Notes: a model not told the origin generated them from the letters alone. DNA of 64,000 nucleotides from DSXH01 sp964532065 (GCA_964532065.1 CAZHHG010000006.1:1-64000), one strand, 5' to 3'; shown: positions 7,100 to 16,404, counted from the first letter of the stretch. A program made the numbers and translations.

Positions 7100-8181
7100 G
7101 TTCTCCTGCCAAAGATTGATTGATAGACCGAATTAAATCCCACAAAAAGAAGGACGGGAATCTGGATAAAATGAAAAAGACAGTTGATCAGAACATTCTG
7201 CCGGCTCATTATCGAAATAAAAAATCTGCTGATCAGAATAACTGAAACCACTATAAAAAATTCCGGACCGGCAGCCAGAAGTAAAAGAGGGGTGAAAAAT
7301 AGAAAAAATATAAAGATCAGAAGAGCAGTAAATACAAATAGATTAGTATTAAAACCTGCAAAAAAATTTTTAGAGAATCCTTTAATTGAATCGCTAAATG
7401 AGTTATACATTTCGCATGATACTGCATCATCCCCAAGAGCGGTCATCATCCTCATTTTTCTTCTCTTAATTCTTCGTGCCAGCTCCATATCTTCAACAAC
7501 CTGGTCTCTTACGGCGCTGTGCCCTCCGGTATCTTCATAGGTTTTTCTGTCAATCAGAATAAACTGGCCGTTCGCTGCAACAAAAGATTTGTTGGGGGAA
7601 GAATATACTTTTATAAGAGGCAGAAACGTTAATAGAATCCAGTTCATTAACGGAACAACAAGTTGAGCTCCAATGCCTGAAATATTTTGTGTAGGAAAAA
7701 CACTCAATAGATTCAACCGATTGTCTGCGAACAATCCGGCGGCATTGGAAACAGAGTGCCTGTTCAACTTTACATCGGCATCGATAAAAAGAAAAAGATC
7801 CCCGGAAGCTTTTCTTGCGAGTTGAAAGCATGCCCAATTCTTACCGACCCATCCCTCAGGCAGATCTTTCCCCTTTTCAAGTCTTACGCGTTTATCCTTG
7901 GATTCATACTCGTTAACGATTGATGAGGTTTTATCGGCCGATTGATCATCAAGAACTAATACCTCCATATTCATATATGACTGGTCAAGGACAGATTCAA
8001 GGCAGGCAGAGATGTTATTCTCCTCGTTTCTGGCAGGTATAAGGACCGATACTTTGAGTTCAGGATTCTCTACACGATTAATATTTTTAATCCTCGGCGC
8101 TGTAAAGAAATTGTAAATGACTATACCCGAAAAAAAAATATTTATAGCAAGCAACGATATAAATAATAATTCCCAGATCAT
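7078..8181 (-). CDS. Family 2 glycosyltransferase, CruC-like carotenoid glycosyltransferase
   Basis: A 367-residue membrane-anchored GT-A glycosyltransferase. An N-terminal anchor (4-26) is followed by VSVLIPARNEENNI (44-57), LVLDDQSADKT, the metal-binding DAD in LFIDADVKL (about 131-139), an acceptor-side VVEDMELARRIK, and two or three C-terminal helices. Its place between the acyltransferase and the hydratase matches the CruC/CruD pair of green sulfur bacteria, which glycosylate and then acylate 1'-hydroxy carotenoids, so it probably transfers a hexose to the 1'-OH. The related CrtQ-type enzymes of C30 pathways are the main alternative. It overlaps the acyltransferase gene by ATGA. Confidence 0.78.
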   Translation of the reverse strand: MIWELLFISLLAINIFFSGIVIYNFFTAPRIKNINRVENPELKVSVLIPARNEENNISACLESVLDQSYMNMEVLVLDDQSADKTSSIVNEYESKDKRVRLEKGKDLPEGWVGKNWACFQLARKASGDLFLFIDADVKLNRHSVSNAAGLFADNRLNLLSVFPTQNISGIGAQLVVPLMNWILLTFLPLIKVYSSPNKSFVAANGQFILIDRKTYEDTGGHSAVRDQVVEDMELARRIKRRKMRMMTALGDDAVSCEMYNSFSDSIKGFSKNFFAGFNTNLFVFTALLIFIFFLFFTPLLLLAAGPEFFIVVSVILISRFFISIMSRQNVLINCLFHFIQIPVLLFVGFNSVYQSIFGRRTWKGRKI

Positions 8182-8837
8182 CTTTCAAAAAGATCCCCTA
8201 CAAAGTTCATATTCTCAGCGGCATCGGCAAGCTGATCGAGATTATTGGTAAAGTCTCTTTCGAAAGCATCGTAATCATCAAAAATTTTTGTGCCTTTAAT
8301 TGGATTACCGTACCTTGCAATTACCGCAGGATGTTTTTCATTATAGTAATGAATCTTGAATCCCACAGGCAGAATTAAGAAATCCCCATTAATATCCCTT
8401 GTGAATATTCGCAGGCCTTCCTTCAACTTGAGCGGCCTTTTTTCGAACGATTGAATTTCACCCTGAGGATAAGTAATAACAAAATTAGCGGGATTGGAAA
8501 CCAGTTCACTTGTATAGCGTGAAGTTTCGAATACGCTTCTGATATTACCCGGATCAATTGAATACGCACCCAGCTTGCTGAAGAATCGGTATTTACGTAA
8601 TTGAACTTCGAGCATCATAATATGGAATTTCCGGTCTATATCCCTCGTAAAAAGATACTTTGCAAAGAATCCGTCCCACCAACTGATATGATTAGGAGTA
8701 ACAACGATGCCGGCATTAACCGGAATTTCAGGAATTTTATTGACAAGATAAAAATGGCTGAAATTTTTTTTAAGTATCCGGTTCATATAAGGAATAAAGA
8801 TCCATTCAGCATATTTTTTATGATTGGCCTTAATCAT
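8178..8837 (-). CDS. PlsC-type acyltransferase, CruD-like
   Basis: A 219-residue acyltransferase with the NHISWWD (H-x4-D) catalytic motif and the downstream TYPQGEIQS motif of the PlsC/LPLAT fold. The open frame extends to 9101, but that part runs through the crtD-like gene in another frame. The ATG at 8837, 61 bases after the crtD stop, is the first sensible start and has AAGGTGG upstream, though 12 bases away. By position next to a carotenoid glycosyltransferase it most likely adds a fatty acyl chain to the sugar, as CruD does in Chlorobaculum. A glycerophospholipid acyltransferase role cannot be excluded. Confidence 0.78.
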   Translation of the reverse strand: MIKANHKKYAEWIFIPYMNRILKKNFSHFYLVNKIPEIPVNAGIVVTPNHISWWDGFFAKYLFTRDIDRKFHIMMLEVQLRKYRFFSKLGAYSIDPGNIRSVFETSRYTSELVSNPANFVITYPQGEIQSFEKRPLKLKEGLRIFTRDINGDFLILPVGFKIHYYNEKHPAVIARYGNPIKGTKIFDDYDAFERDFTNNLDQLADAAENMNFVGDLFER

Positions 8838-8898
8838 TATTAAATTCTGCCACCTTCTATAATTAAAGTTTCCGGATAATAAAAACAACCGATGTAAG

Positions 8899-10392
8899 TT
8901 AAGAATTAAAAATTGACTCTGCAGCCATTTTGCCCGAAAGGATAACAAGAGGAATTCCACCGCCCGGATGTGAGCTTCCACCGCAAAAATAGAGGCCCGA
9001 ATACTCTTTGGATCTGTTTTTCTGCCGGACAAACGCAGCGCTTTTACCGTTTGACGAAATGCCGTAAAGACTTCCGAGTGTGCTTCCTGTTTGTTTCTCA
9101 ATCATTCCCGGAGTCAGGATTTTCTCGAATACAATTTTGTTTTCAATATTTATATCAAGCCGGTTCTTAATTTTTTCAAAAATATTCTTCCGGCTCTTTT
9201 CAATTTCTCTCTCCCAATTCTGATTACCAATATACGGGGCATTAATCATAACAAACCAGTTCTCGTACCCGGCCGGGGCATCGTCCTCTTTGAATCGGGA
9301 TGAGATGTAAATATAGACAGTCGGATCATCGGGGCAGATTTTTCTATCGAAGAGATCGCTAAATTCTTTTTTGTAACCGGAAGAGAATAGAATATTATGA
9401 ATTTCCAGATCCTTGTGATTTCCCTGCACACCCCAATAAAAAACTAATGCAGATGTGGAAGGTTCGAGTCCCGCGTAACGTTTGGCAGAAGGCGTAAAAG
9501 TATCTTTTAATAATTGTTTATATGTGTGGTTTGCGTCGGCGTTCGAAACAATTGTATCATAATTCTTCTTTTCAACAATTCCGTTGCGGTTAATTGTAAT
9601 TCCGGTAATTGAAAAATCGTCGTGATGTATTTGAGTTACTCTACTATCGAAGAAAAAATTAACTCCTTTTTTACGTGCCAACTGATATAGTGCAGAAACA
9701 AGCGAATAGATTCCGCCGCTGAGAATATACCCTCCCAGATTATATTCGACATGCTGAATAATATTCAGGGTTGCGGGAGCTTTATAAGGATTTGAACCAT
9801 TGTAAGTAGCATACCGGTCGAAAAGCTGAACTGTTTTTTTGTCCTTGAAAAAAGCTCTATTGGCTTTATGCATTGTTCTGAACGGATCTATACTGTTAAT
9901 ATTTATTAAGGTTTTTAAGGCCTTCTTTGTCAGGAAATTTTTCCGGTTGGAGAAATCATTAAAGAGGAATAGATCGGCCGTTAACTGGTAGATCTTCTCG
10001 GAGTATTTTAAATATTTTTTTACGGATCCGGCAGTGTCATTTGTCTTATCAGATATTTCCCGGGCAAATTTTTCAATATCAGCATAAGCGTTTATTACAG
10101 TACCGTCATCATAAAAGTATTTACATAGGTTGCTAAGGGGAATTAGTTTAAGATAATCGCCGATATTCTCCGAAACACTTTCGAATAATTCTTTTATTAC
10201 AAACGGCATTGTAAGCAGGGAAGGTCCTGTATCGAACCGGAAGCCATTTTCGGAAATCTGATTAGCTTTACCGCCGGGATTACTATTCTGCTCGTACAGA
10301 TCAACCTGGTAACCGGATCCTGCAAGCCTGATTGCAGCGCTCAGTCCTCCCAGCCCTGCACCTATAACCGCTATTTTTCTTTTTTTAGACAT
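8899..10392 (-). CDS. crtD: Carotenoid 3,4-desaturase, CrtD-like (CrtI family)
   Basis: A 497-residue FAD-dependent carotenoid oxidoreductase. The N-terminal Rossmann motif is GAGLGGLSAA (11-20), followed by the family motif NGFRFDTGPSLLTMP, and it ends with the FAD-binding GLYFCGGSSHPGGGIPLV. It is the second CrtI-family gene of the operon and differs clearly from the first. With CruF present, a 1'-hydroxycarotenoid 3',4'-desaturase is the best fit. A ketolase or second phytoene desaturase role is possible because the family is hard to split by motif. It overlaps crtYcd by 22 bases. Confidence 0.8.
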   Translation of the reverse strand: MSKKRKIAVIGAGLGGLSAAIRLAGSGYQVDLYEQNSNPGGKANQISENGFRFDTGPSLLTMPFVIKELFESVSENIGDYLKLIPLSNLCKYFYDDGTVINAYADIEKFAREISDKTNDTAGSVKKYLKYSEKIYQLTADLFLFNDFSNRKNFLTKKALKTLININSIDPFRTMHKANRAFFKDKKTVQLFDRYATYNGSNPYKAPATLNIIQHVEYNLGGYILSGGIYSLVSALYQLARKKGVNFFFDSRVTQIHHDDFSITGITINRNGIVEKKNYDTIVSNADANHTYKQLLKDTFTPSAKRYAGLEPSTSALVFYWGVQGNHKDLEIHNILFSSGYKKEFSDLFDRKICPDDPTVYIYISSRFKEDDAPAGYENWFVMINAPYIGNQNWEREIEKSRKNIFEKIKNRLDINIENKIVFEKILTPGMIEKQTGSTLGSLYGISSNGKSAAFVRQKNRSKEYSGLYFCGGSSHPGGGIPLVILSGKMAAESIFNS

Positions 10393-11063
10393 TTATCTTT
10401 TGCAATCAAATAGACAAGCAGATAAAACGAAAGCATGGAAAAGGAATAAAAGAAGTCCTCCATTGGAATTGTCGTTATTCTGATACCCCATATTGCCGCC
10501 GGTGAGTAAGTAACGATTGGAAGCGAAGTAAGAAAATAATTGACGATTAAAAACGGAAGATACATGAAGAGAATCCAGAGCCAGTAGATAGATGAATTAA
10601 GAATGTTTAAGCGCGAGTTTATTAATTGAGCTATCAGCAGAAACAATCCGCTGAATATCAGCACTGTAAGAGTGTAATACTGATCAATAAACAGGAAACC
10701 AGAGATAATTAAAAATGCTGAAAAAAAATAAACGGTTTTCTTTCCGATCCGAATTTTCTTTTCGCTTAAATAATATTTTCCTGTTTCATAAAGAAAGATA
10801 CCTGAATACGGAACGGTTATAAAAAATAGAATTTCCTCTAACGGAAGATTAATAATTTTAAAACCTGTGATATAGTCTGGATTAAATCCCCAGTCTCCAC
10901 GGTAAGTTGCAATTACATCCCAGACAATATAGGTTCCGCCGACAATAATGAAAGAAACGAGGAGGGGCAATAAATTCCTGTAGAACCTTAGCTTTTTTTC
11001 GAACGAAAGCAGCAGAGGGAAAATTATAGTGAGAATATTAATAAGCAGGTATTCGCTAATCAT
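10371..11063 (-). CDS. crtYcd: Lycopene beta-cyclase, fused CrtYcd type
   Basis: A 230-residue membrane protein with six or seven helices built as two related halves. Each half has the acidic signature of heterodimeric-type lycopene cyclases: NLPLEEILFF (72-81) and TIPMEDFFYS (198-207), and W48-D49 lies in the first half. The two subunits (CrtYc and CrtYd) are fused in one chain, as in archaeal and some Bacteroidetes enzymes. It cyclises lycopene ends to beta rings. With a one-sided action and CruF on the other end, a gamma-carotene type product is expected. It overlaps both the downstream crtD-like gene and the upstream unknown gene by 22 and 8 bases. Confidence 0.87.
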   Translation of the reverse strand: MISEYLLINILTIIFPLLLSFEKKLRFYRNLLPLLVSFIIVGGTYIVWDVIATYRGDWGFNPDYITGFKIINLPLEEILFFITVPYSGIFLYETGKYYLSEKKIRIGKKTVYFFSAFLIISGFLFIDQYYTLTVLIFSGLFLLIAQLINSRLNILNSSIYWLWILFMYLPFLIVNYFLTSLPIVTYSPAAIWGIRITTIPMEDFFYSFSMLSFYLLVYLIAKDKCLKKEK

Positions 11064-11637
11064 TTAGATTCAGAACAAAATTATCTTTTAACATTTTTTC
11101 CTTTTCAGGTTCAAGCCGCTCGCTTCTTACAAGAAATTCTGCAATTCCAATCTGGATTTCTTCTGTAATACTGGAATAGTCTCTTTTAAAAAGCAGTTTG
11201 AAAATTTCATTCGCATCATCCTGTCTTTCTGCTGAATGACCAAGAATTCCGGGTACATGATGAAGAATAGCAAAACGTAAAAATCGGATCTCCAGGCTGT
11301 TCGGTTCTCTGCTTACTACTCTGGAAAAGAGTTCCATAGACTCATTGAAATATTCGAGCTTTGTCAGAGGCCAGAATGCGTGCTTCGATTTAACCGACTG
11401 CAAGGCGGCGATATAAGCCAGAATAAGGTTCGGATACTTCTCCTTATCAGAAGAGAATTTTTTTTCAATGTATTTCTCAATAACCTCTACAAGATCCTCA
11501 TTTTCCACAGATGCATAATAGTTAGTCCTTATATACTCAAGTACTTCGAGTTCGATCTCATGATTACCCGATTTCACCTTCCCATTGGCGTAAACCGGCA
11601 AATGAAATAAAAACAGTATTAAAAGAATTATTTTCAT
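11056..11637 (-). CDS. Exported protein of unknown function inside the carotenoid operon
   Basis: A 193-residue protein with a clear signal peptide (MKIILLILFLFHLPVYA) and a mostly helical, charged body. The helices resemble TPR-like packing (LSLEIRFLRFAILHHV-type segments), but no repeat consensus or catalytic motif is visible. It shares one base with crtB upstream and 8 bases with crtYcd downstream, so it is translated as part of the pathway operon. The position suggests a periplasmic helper, for example in pigment transfer or complex assembly, but that is inference only. No family was recognised. Confidence 0.7.
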   Translation of the reverse strand: MKIILLILFLFHLPVYANGKVKSGNHEIELEVLEYIRTNYYASVENEDLVEVIEKYIEKKFSSDKEKYPNLILAYIAALQSVKSKHAFWPLTKLEYFNESMELFSRVVSREPNSLEIRFLRFAILHHVPGILGHSAERQDDANEIFKLLFKRDYSSITEEIQIGIAEFLVRSERLEPEKEKMLKDNFVLNLND

Positions 11638-12485
11638 CAGTCAAACCTGATCTTAGCAACTTTAATTTCCCAGAAGGATTTAAGGAAGAGGAAAAACTTT
11701 GTATAATTTGAAACACGGACCCGTCTCTTAAGAAGTTCTTCCACTCCCAGCCGCTGAATTTTTTTAAAGAGAACAAAGTAATAGAGATATGCAGTATATA
11801 CTCCGAGCCGTACTCCTATAGGAAGTCCGGCTATTCCTTTAAGCGAAATTTTAAATTCCTCTTCAACCTCATTCTCGAGCCGTGTTTTATTTTCATTATC
11901 TATACTATCGGTATCATGCACATCCGGCAGATAGATTCTTCCTCTTTCGTGAATATCACTTTTTATATCCCTGAGAAAATTCACCTTTTGAAAGGCGGAG
12001 CCGAGCATTTTAGCGGAATATAAAAGTTCGTCGTAACGTTTCTGATCACCGTTTACAAAAACTTTAAGACACATAAGTCCCACAACCTCAGCAGATCCAT
12101 AGATGTACTTATCATAGACTTCGCGATGGTATGAGGATTTATCGAGATCCATTTCCATACTGAAAAGAAAGGCATCGATAAGCTCTTTATCGATTTTGTA
12201 TTTATTAACTACAATCTGAAACGCATGCAGAACCGGATTTGTTGAAATTCCTTTTTCAATTGCTTCGAAAGTATCTTCCCTGAATTTTTTCGAAAGTCCG
12301 GATTTATCGTGTTCGTGGAAGGAATCAACAATTTCGTCTGCAAGTCGTACAAATCCGTAGATCGCATAAATCGGGTCGCGATATTCTTTTGCGAAAGCTC
12401 TAATGCCAAGACTGAACGAAGTGCTGTAAGCATTCGTAAGAACTTTACTCATTGCAAATGAAGTATTATGATAGAGCTGTATCAT
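11637..12485 (-). CDS. crtB: Phytoene synthase CrtB
   Basis: A 282-residue squalene/phytoene synthase joining two geranylgeranyl diphosphates to phytoene, the entry step of the pathway. The two Mg-diphosphate-binding motifs are ADEIVD (D50 and D54) and NFLRDIKSD (168-176). The YSTSFSLG and RGRIYLP segments are also typical. It overlaps the crtI start region by 20 bases. Length and motif spacing are normal. Confidence 0.95.
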   Translation of the reverse strand: MIQLYHNTSFAMSKVLTNAYSTSFSLGIRAFAKEYRDPIYAIYGFVRLADEIVDSFHEHDKSGLSKKFREDTFEAIEKGISTNPVLHAFQIVVNKYKIDKELIDAFLFSMEMDLDKSSYHREVYDKYIYGSAEVVGLMCLKVFVNGDQKRYDELLYSAKMLGSAFQKVNFLRDIKSDIHERGRIYLPDVHDTDSIDNENKTRLENEVEEEFKISLKGIAGLPIGVRLGVYTAYLYYFVLFKKIQRLGVEELLKRRVRVSNYTKFFLFLKSFWEIKVAKIRFD

Positions 12486-13947
12486 TGAGAATTCTCTCCA
12501 TTACTAATCGTGAACTGATAACAACCATAGGCAATCCTGTGCCCGGCGTAGTTGAAGCCCCCACATAATATAAATTGCTGAAATGTTCGTCTTTGTTCTT
12601 CGGACGGAATGCTCCAACCTGATTAATATCGTGTGCAAGTCCTAATCCCGAACCTTTGTAAAGATTGAGCATTTGCGCCCAATCATCCGGTGCAAGAATT
12701 TTCTTAACAATTGTATTCGCATCAATATCAAAGCCGACTCTTTTCGACAAGTCATCAATTATAGTTTTTGCAAGCTCCTCTTTATCGCTCCAGTCTTTTT
12801 TATAACGCAGGTCAGGAACGGGACAGAGTATAAAGATATTTTCGCATCCATCGGGAGCGCAAGAAGGATCGGACTTAGAAAGAACATTTACATAATAGTA
12901 AGGTTTCTGCGGAGAAATTGAGGAAGTGAAGATTGTATCTGCATAGCCTTTAAAATTACTGCCGAGGAAATAATTATGATGTTCGAGATTTTTAACCTTC
13001 CCTTTAACACCGAGGTAAATTGTAAAAGGGGCAAGTGTCCAGTGCATCTTATCAAGCTTCCGTTCTTTGAATTTATTGCGGCCTAAAATCTGTCCGCGGA
13101 ACGAAGCGGCGTCGGCATTAGATATGAAGAGATCGGCCTGCCATTTTTTTCCATTACCGTCAATCACTTCATAAAGTTTGCCGTTGTTCGATCCAATACT
13201 TACAACCTCAGTATTAAAATGAAATTCAACTCCTCTTTCCTTCAGAATTTTGACAAGTTCTTCAATCAGACGGTACATACCGCCTTTAATGCGCCAGTAT
13301 CCGTTATGACGCATCTCGGTATAATTAAGAAGGGAATAAATTGCCGGGGTCTGGAAAGGAGTCGCGCCTAAAAAGAATGCCACAAGCGAGAAAATAATTT
13401 TAACTTCTTCCGATTTAAATTGTTTTTCCACCTCGCTCCACATAGTTCGGTACAAATAAGGAATATGCTTCCAGGGAACTGTGGAGAGTTTGAGTAGATA
13501 TTTAATCATACTGTCGAAATTCGATTTTACTACTTTATCTTCGGTATCATGCCAGAATTGAGCAGCGCGAGTGAGGTATTGATCTGCTTTAAGTGCAAGT
13601 CCGGGTTCTACGTCGCTGAATTCCTTTTCAAGTTTTTCAAGGTCTTTAAATATTCTTCGGGGTTTTTCCTTTCCTTCGAAGTAGACCTGGTATAATGGCT
13701 CCAGTTCTTCAAACTCAACAGGATTTTTAATACCAACCGATTCAAAAAGCTCGTCGAATTCGTAAGTCATGCTCATAAATGATGGCCCCATATCAAAACG
13801 GAAACCATTCATTTCAATTATGTTCATACGGCCGCCGGGGGTTGAGTGTTTTTCAAGTATCACTACCTGATATCCCCTGGATGTAAGGCGCAATGCCGTA
13901 GAAAGACCGCCTAGTCCCGAACCAATTATTATTGCTTTTTTCTTCAT
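12466..13947 (-). CDS. crtI: Phytoene desaturase CrtI
   Basis: A 493-residue FAD-dependent desaturase, first gene of the nine-gene carotenoid operon. It has the dinucleotide fold IIIGSGLGGLSTALRL (7-22), the NGFRFDMGPSFMSM motif, and a C-terminal YYVGASTTPGTGLPMV that closes the FAD site. It converts phytoene to lycopene in several steps. The 266 bases upstream hold the operon promoter, but no clear TTTG/TAnnTTTG match was found there. A palindromic TTGACGTCA lies at 14021-14029. Confidence 0.92.
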   Translation of the reverse strand: MKKKAIIIGSGLGGLSTALRLTSRGYQVVILEKHSTPGGRMNIIEMNGFRFDMGPSFMSMTYEFDELFESVGIKNPVEFEELEPLYQVYFEGKEKPRRIFKDLEKLEKEFSDVEPGLALKADQYLTRAAQFWHDTEDKVVKSNFDSMIKYLLKLSTVPWKHIPYLYRTMWSEVEKQFKSEEVKIIFSLVAFFLGATPFQTPAIYSLLNYTEMRHNGYWRIKGGMYRLIEELVKILKERGVEFHFNTEVVSIGSNNGKLYEVIDGNGKKWQADLFISNADAASFRGQILGRNKFKERKLDKMHWTLAPFTIYLGVKGKVKNLEHHNYFLGSNFKGYADTIFTSSISPQKPYYYVNVLSKSDPSCAPDGCENIFILCPVPDLRYKKDWSDKEELAKTIIDDLSKRVGFDIDANTIVKKILAPDDWAQMLNLYKGSGLGLAHDINQVGAFRPKNKDEHFSNLYYVGASTTPGTGLPMVVISSRLVMERILNDTALS

Positions 13948-14213
13948 TTTATTTTACCAATCTATGCATGAATAACCTGTAATTCTGATTTTAAGTTCCA
14001 ATTGATATTCTTAAATAAGGTTGACGTCACTTGATAAATTAATAAATTTTAACACATAAAAAGATGATGATGACCAGAGAGCCGAATAGATTAAATCAAT
14101 TTAAAATTTTTCGAATTGATTGAATTAATAAAGAACGATTCCCCTTCCTTCATAACGATTAAAAAATTAATTTGTAACCGAAATTTTCTGATTTTACAAT
14201 AACTGGAGTTGAG
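13948..14213. promoter_or_regulatory. Divergent intergenic region between crtI and the S46 peptidase
   Basis: 266 bases of AT-rich DNA separating divergent genes, so it should hold both promoters. It contains the palindrome TGACGTCA (14022-14029), centred 79 bases upstream of the crtI start, a possible operator for the carotenoid operon. No exact Bacteroidetes promoter match was seen on either strand, and no riboswitch. Confidence 0.35.
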
Positions 14214-16394
14214 ATGAGAAAAAGAGTATTACTAAAGCCGGTCAGAATTACCGTTCTATTTATTGTACTAGCGTTTATTCTGGGGATGATCCCGGCATCC
14301 CCTGAAGAGGGGATGTATCCCTTAAGCGAAATTGATAAAGTTGATCTGGTTAAAGCCGGATTAAAAATTGACCCTAAAGAAGTATATAATCCGGACGGAA
14401 TAAGCCTGATCGACGCTCTCGTGAATGTTGGCGGTTGTACCGGTTCATTCATTTCGGATAAAGGTTTGATTATTACAAATCATCACTGTGCATACGGATC
14501 AATTGCGAGGGCCAGCACGGTTGAAAAAAATTACCTTGAGAACGGATTTCATGCGGCCTCACTCGAAGAAGAGATTCCCGCTCTTGGCAATTCGTGCAGA
14601 ATACTTGAATCGTATCAGGATGTTTCTGCCGAAATTCTGGATGCAGTAAAAAATATTACTGATCCGTCTTTAAGAGCTCAGACAATTGCTAAGAAATCAA
14701 GAGAGATAGCCAGTGCCGCTTCTAATGAGGAAGAATCGATAGTTGCCGATGTTTCAGAAATGTTTGCGGGTAAAACATATGTATTGTTCAAATACAGAAT
14801 AATCAGGGATGTACGGTTGGTATACGCACCGCCTCAATCGATCGGTAATTTCGGAGGTGAAACGGACAACTGGGTATGGCCGCGTCATACGGGTGATTTT
14901 TCGCTGTTGAGAGCTTATGTGGCTCCCGATGGAAAAGCTGCGACTTATTCAAAGGAAAACGTTCCATTCAAACCGAAAAAGTTCTTAAAAGTAAATCCTG
15001 AAGGCGTGGAGGAGAATGATTTTGTGTTTATTCTGGGATACCCGGGCAGAACATTCAGACACCGCCCTTCGCAATACATAAAATACCAGCAGGATTATCT
15101 CCTGCCTTATATTTCCGAGACTTACGACTTCGCAATAAAAACTCTTCAGGATATAAGCAAAGGAGACAAAGAGCTTGAACTGGCGGTTGCCAGCAGGATT
15201 AAAGGCCTGGCAAATACAATGAAAAACTATAAAGGAAAACTTAAAGGCCTTAAGAAAATAAATCTGGTAGCGCAGAAAGAAGCAGAGGACAAACTTTTAA
15301 ATGACTTTATAAACTCCAATCCGGAATTGAAAAAAACATACGGTAATCTGCTCGACCAGATTAATCAAGTGTTTGTAAGTGTGAACGACAACGCAGAGGC
15401 CGATTTATGGTTCCGCCAGACAATAAGTATGTCCCCGACAATCTCGCTCGGTAACTTTATATTCAATCATGCTGAAGAGATGCAGAAACCTGAAAATGAG
15501 CGAAGTCCTCAATACCAGGAAAAGAATCTAAAACAGACTATTAACCGTGCGGTTGGTTCGTTCATAAGTCAGAATGCGAAATTCGAACAGATTATGCTTG
15601 CCAAACTGATTAAAGACGCCGGAGCATTTAAGAGTACATCCAGGATTATGGCTCTCGATCAAATATTCGCTTCTTCGAACTATAGTTCACAAGCAATATC
15701 TGATTTTATAAATAATACAATTCTGGCTTCAAAAATAAGGGATACAGAATATTTCAACTCCCTTCTTACAAGAACTCCTGATGAACTTAAAGCTCTCAAT
15801 GATCCGTTTATCAGTTTCGTTTATGAATTAAGAAATCAGAATCTGGCGCTTTTAAAACTTAATGAACGGAATGAAGGACAATTGAATAAACTTTACGGTG
15901 ATCTTGTTGATGTAAAGATGATCTGGAAAAAAACAAACTTCATACCCGATGCCAATAGTACTCTCAGACTGACATACGGTTATATAAAAGGATATTCGCC
16001 TGCAGACGCAACGTACATGGAACCGTTTACAACCATAGACGGAATAATCGAGAAGAACGCAACAGGCGGCGAGGAATTTGCAATTCCTGATAAGCTGAAA
16101 TCGTTGTACGAAAGCAAAGATTTCGGGAAATATCTCAGTAAGAAAAGAAACAACTTACCTATCGCAATGCTCTATAATATGGATACCACCGGCGGAAACT
16201 CCGGTTCGCCGATACTTGATGCTTACGGCAGACTGATTGGTGTAAATTTCGACCGTGCTTTCGAGGCTACGATTAATGATTTCGCGTGGAATGAATCCTA
16301 CAGCCGATCGATCGGGGTCGATATCCGTTATGTACTCTGGGTACTCGATAAATTTTCGGGTGCGAAGAATATTTTAACAGAAATCGGAATCTAA
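14214..16394 (+). CDS. S46-family dipeptidyl peptidase, DPP11-like
   Basis: A 726-residue exported serine exopeptidase of family S46 (DPP7/DPP11). A hydrophobic N-terminus (about 10-30) acts as a signal. Catalytic residues are the His in ITNHHCA (90-91), Asp228 in WPRHTGDF and Ser663 in GGNSGSP. Arg681, 18 residues after the serine in NFDRAFE, is at the position of Arg673 of Porphyromonas DPP11, which selects Asp/Glu at P1; DPP7 has Gly there. It therefore probably releases acidic dipeptides in the periplasm for uptake (specificity inferred from that residue). It is monocistronic with its own terminator. Confidence 0.9.
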   Translation: MRKRVLLKPVRITVLFIVLAFILGMIPASPEEGMYPLSEIDKVDLVKAGLKIDPKEVYNPDGISLIDALVNVGGCTGSFISDKGLIITNHHCAYGSIARASTVEKNYLENGFHAASLEEEIPALGNSCRILESYQDVSAEILDAVKNITDPSLRAQTIAKKSREIASAASNEEESIVADVSEMFAGKTYVLFKYRIIRDVRLVYAPPQSIGNFGGETDNWVWPRHTGDFSLLRAYVAPDGKAATYSKENVPFKPKKFLKVNPEGVEENDFVFILGYPGRTFRHRPSQYIKYQQDYLLPYISETYDFAIKTLQDISKGDKELELAVASRIKGLANTMKNYKGKLKGLKKINLVAQKEAEDKLLNDFINSNPELKKTYGNLLDQINQVFVSVNDNAEADLWFRQTISMSPTISLGNFIFNHAEEMQKPENERSPQYQEKNLKQTINRAVGSFISQNAKFEQIMLAKLIKDAGAFKSTSRIMALDQIFASSNYSSQAISDFINNTILASKIRDTEYFNSLLTRTPDELKALNDPFISFVYELRNQNLALLKLNERNEGQLNKLYGDLVDVKMIWKKTNFIPDANSTLRLTYGYIKGYSPADATYMEPFTTIDGIIEKNATGGEEFAIPDKLKSLYESKDFGKYLSKKRNNLPIAMLYNMDTTGGNSGSPILDAYGRLIGVNFDRAFEATINDFAWNESYSRSIGVDIRYVLWVLDKFSGAKNILTEIGI

Positions 16395-16404
16395 CAGATT
16401 TGAA

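Noticed and set aside
8838..9101. N-terminal extension of the CruD-like acyltransferase open frame
   Set aside because: The extension runs through the crtD-like gene in a different frame; the PlsC domain is complete from the ATG at 8837.
9451..9480. GGTTCGAGTCCCGCG resembling a tRNA T arm
   Set aside because: It lies inside the crtD-like coding frame, and no acceptor, D or anticodon stems can be built around it.
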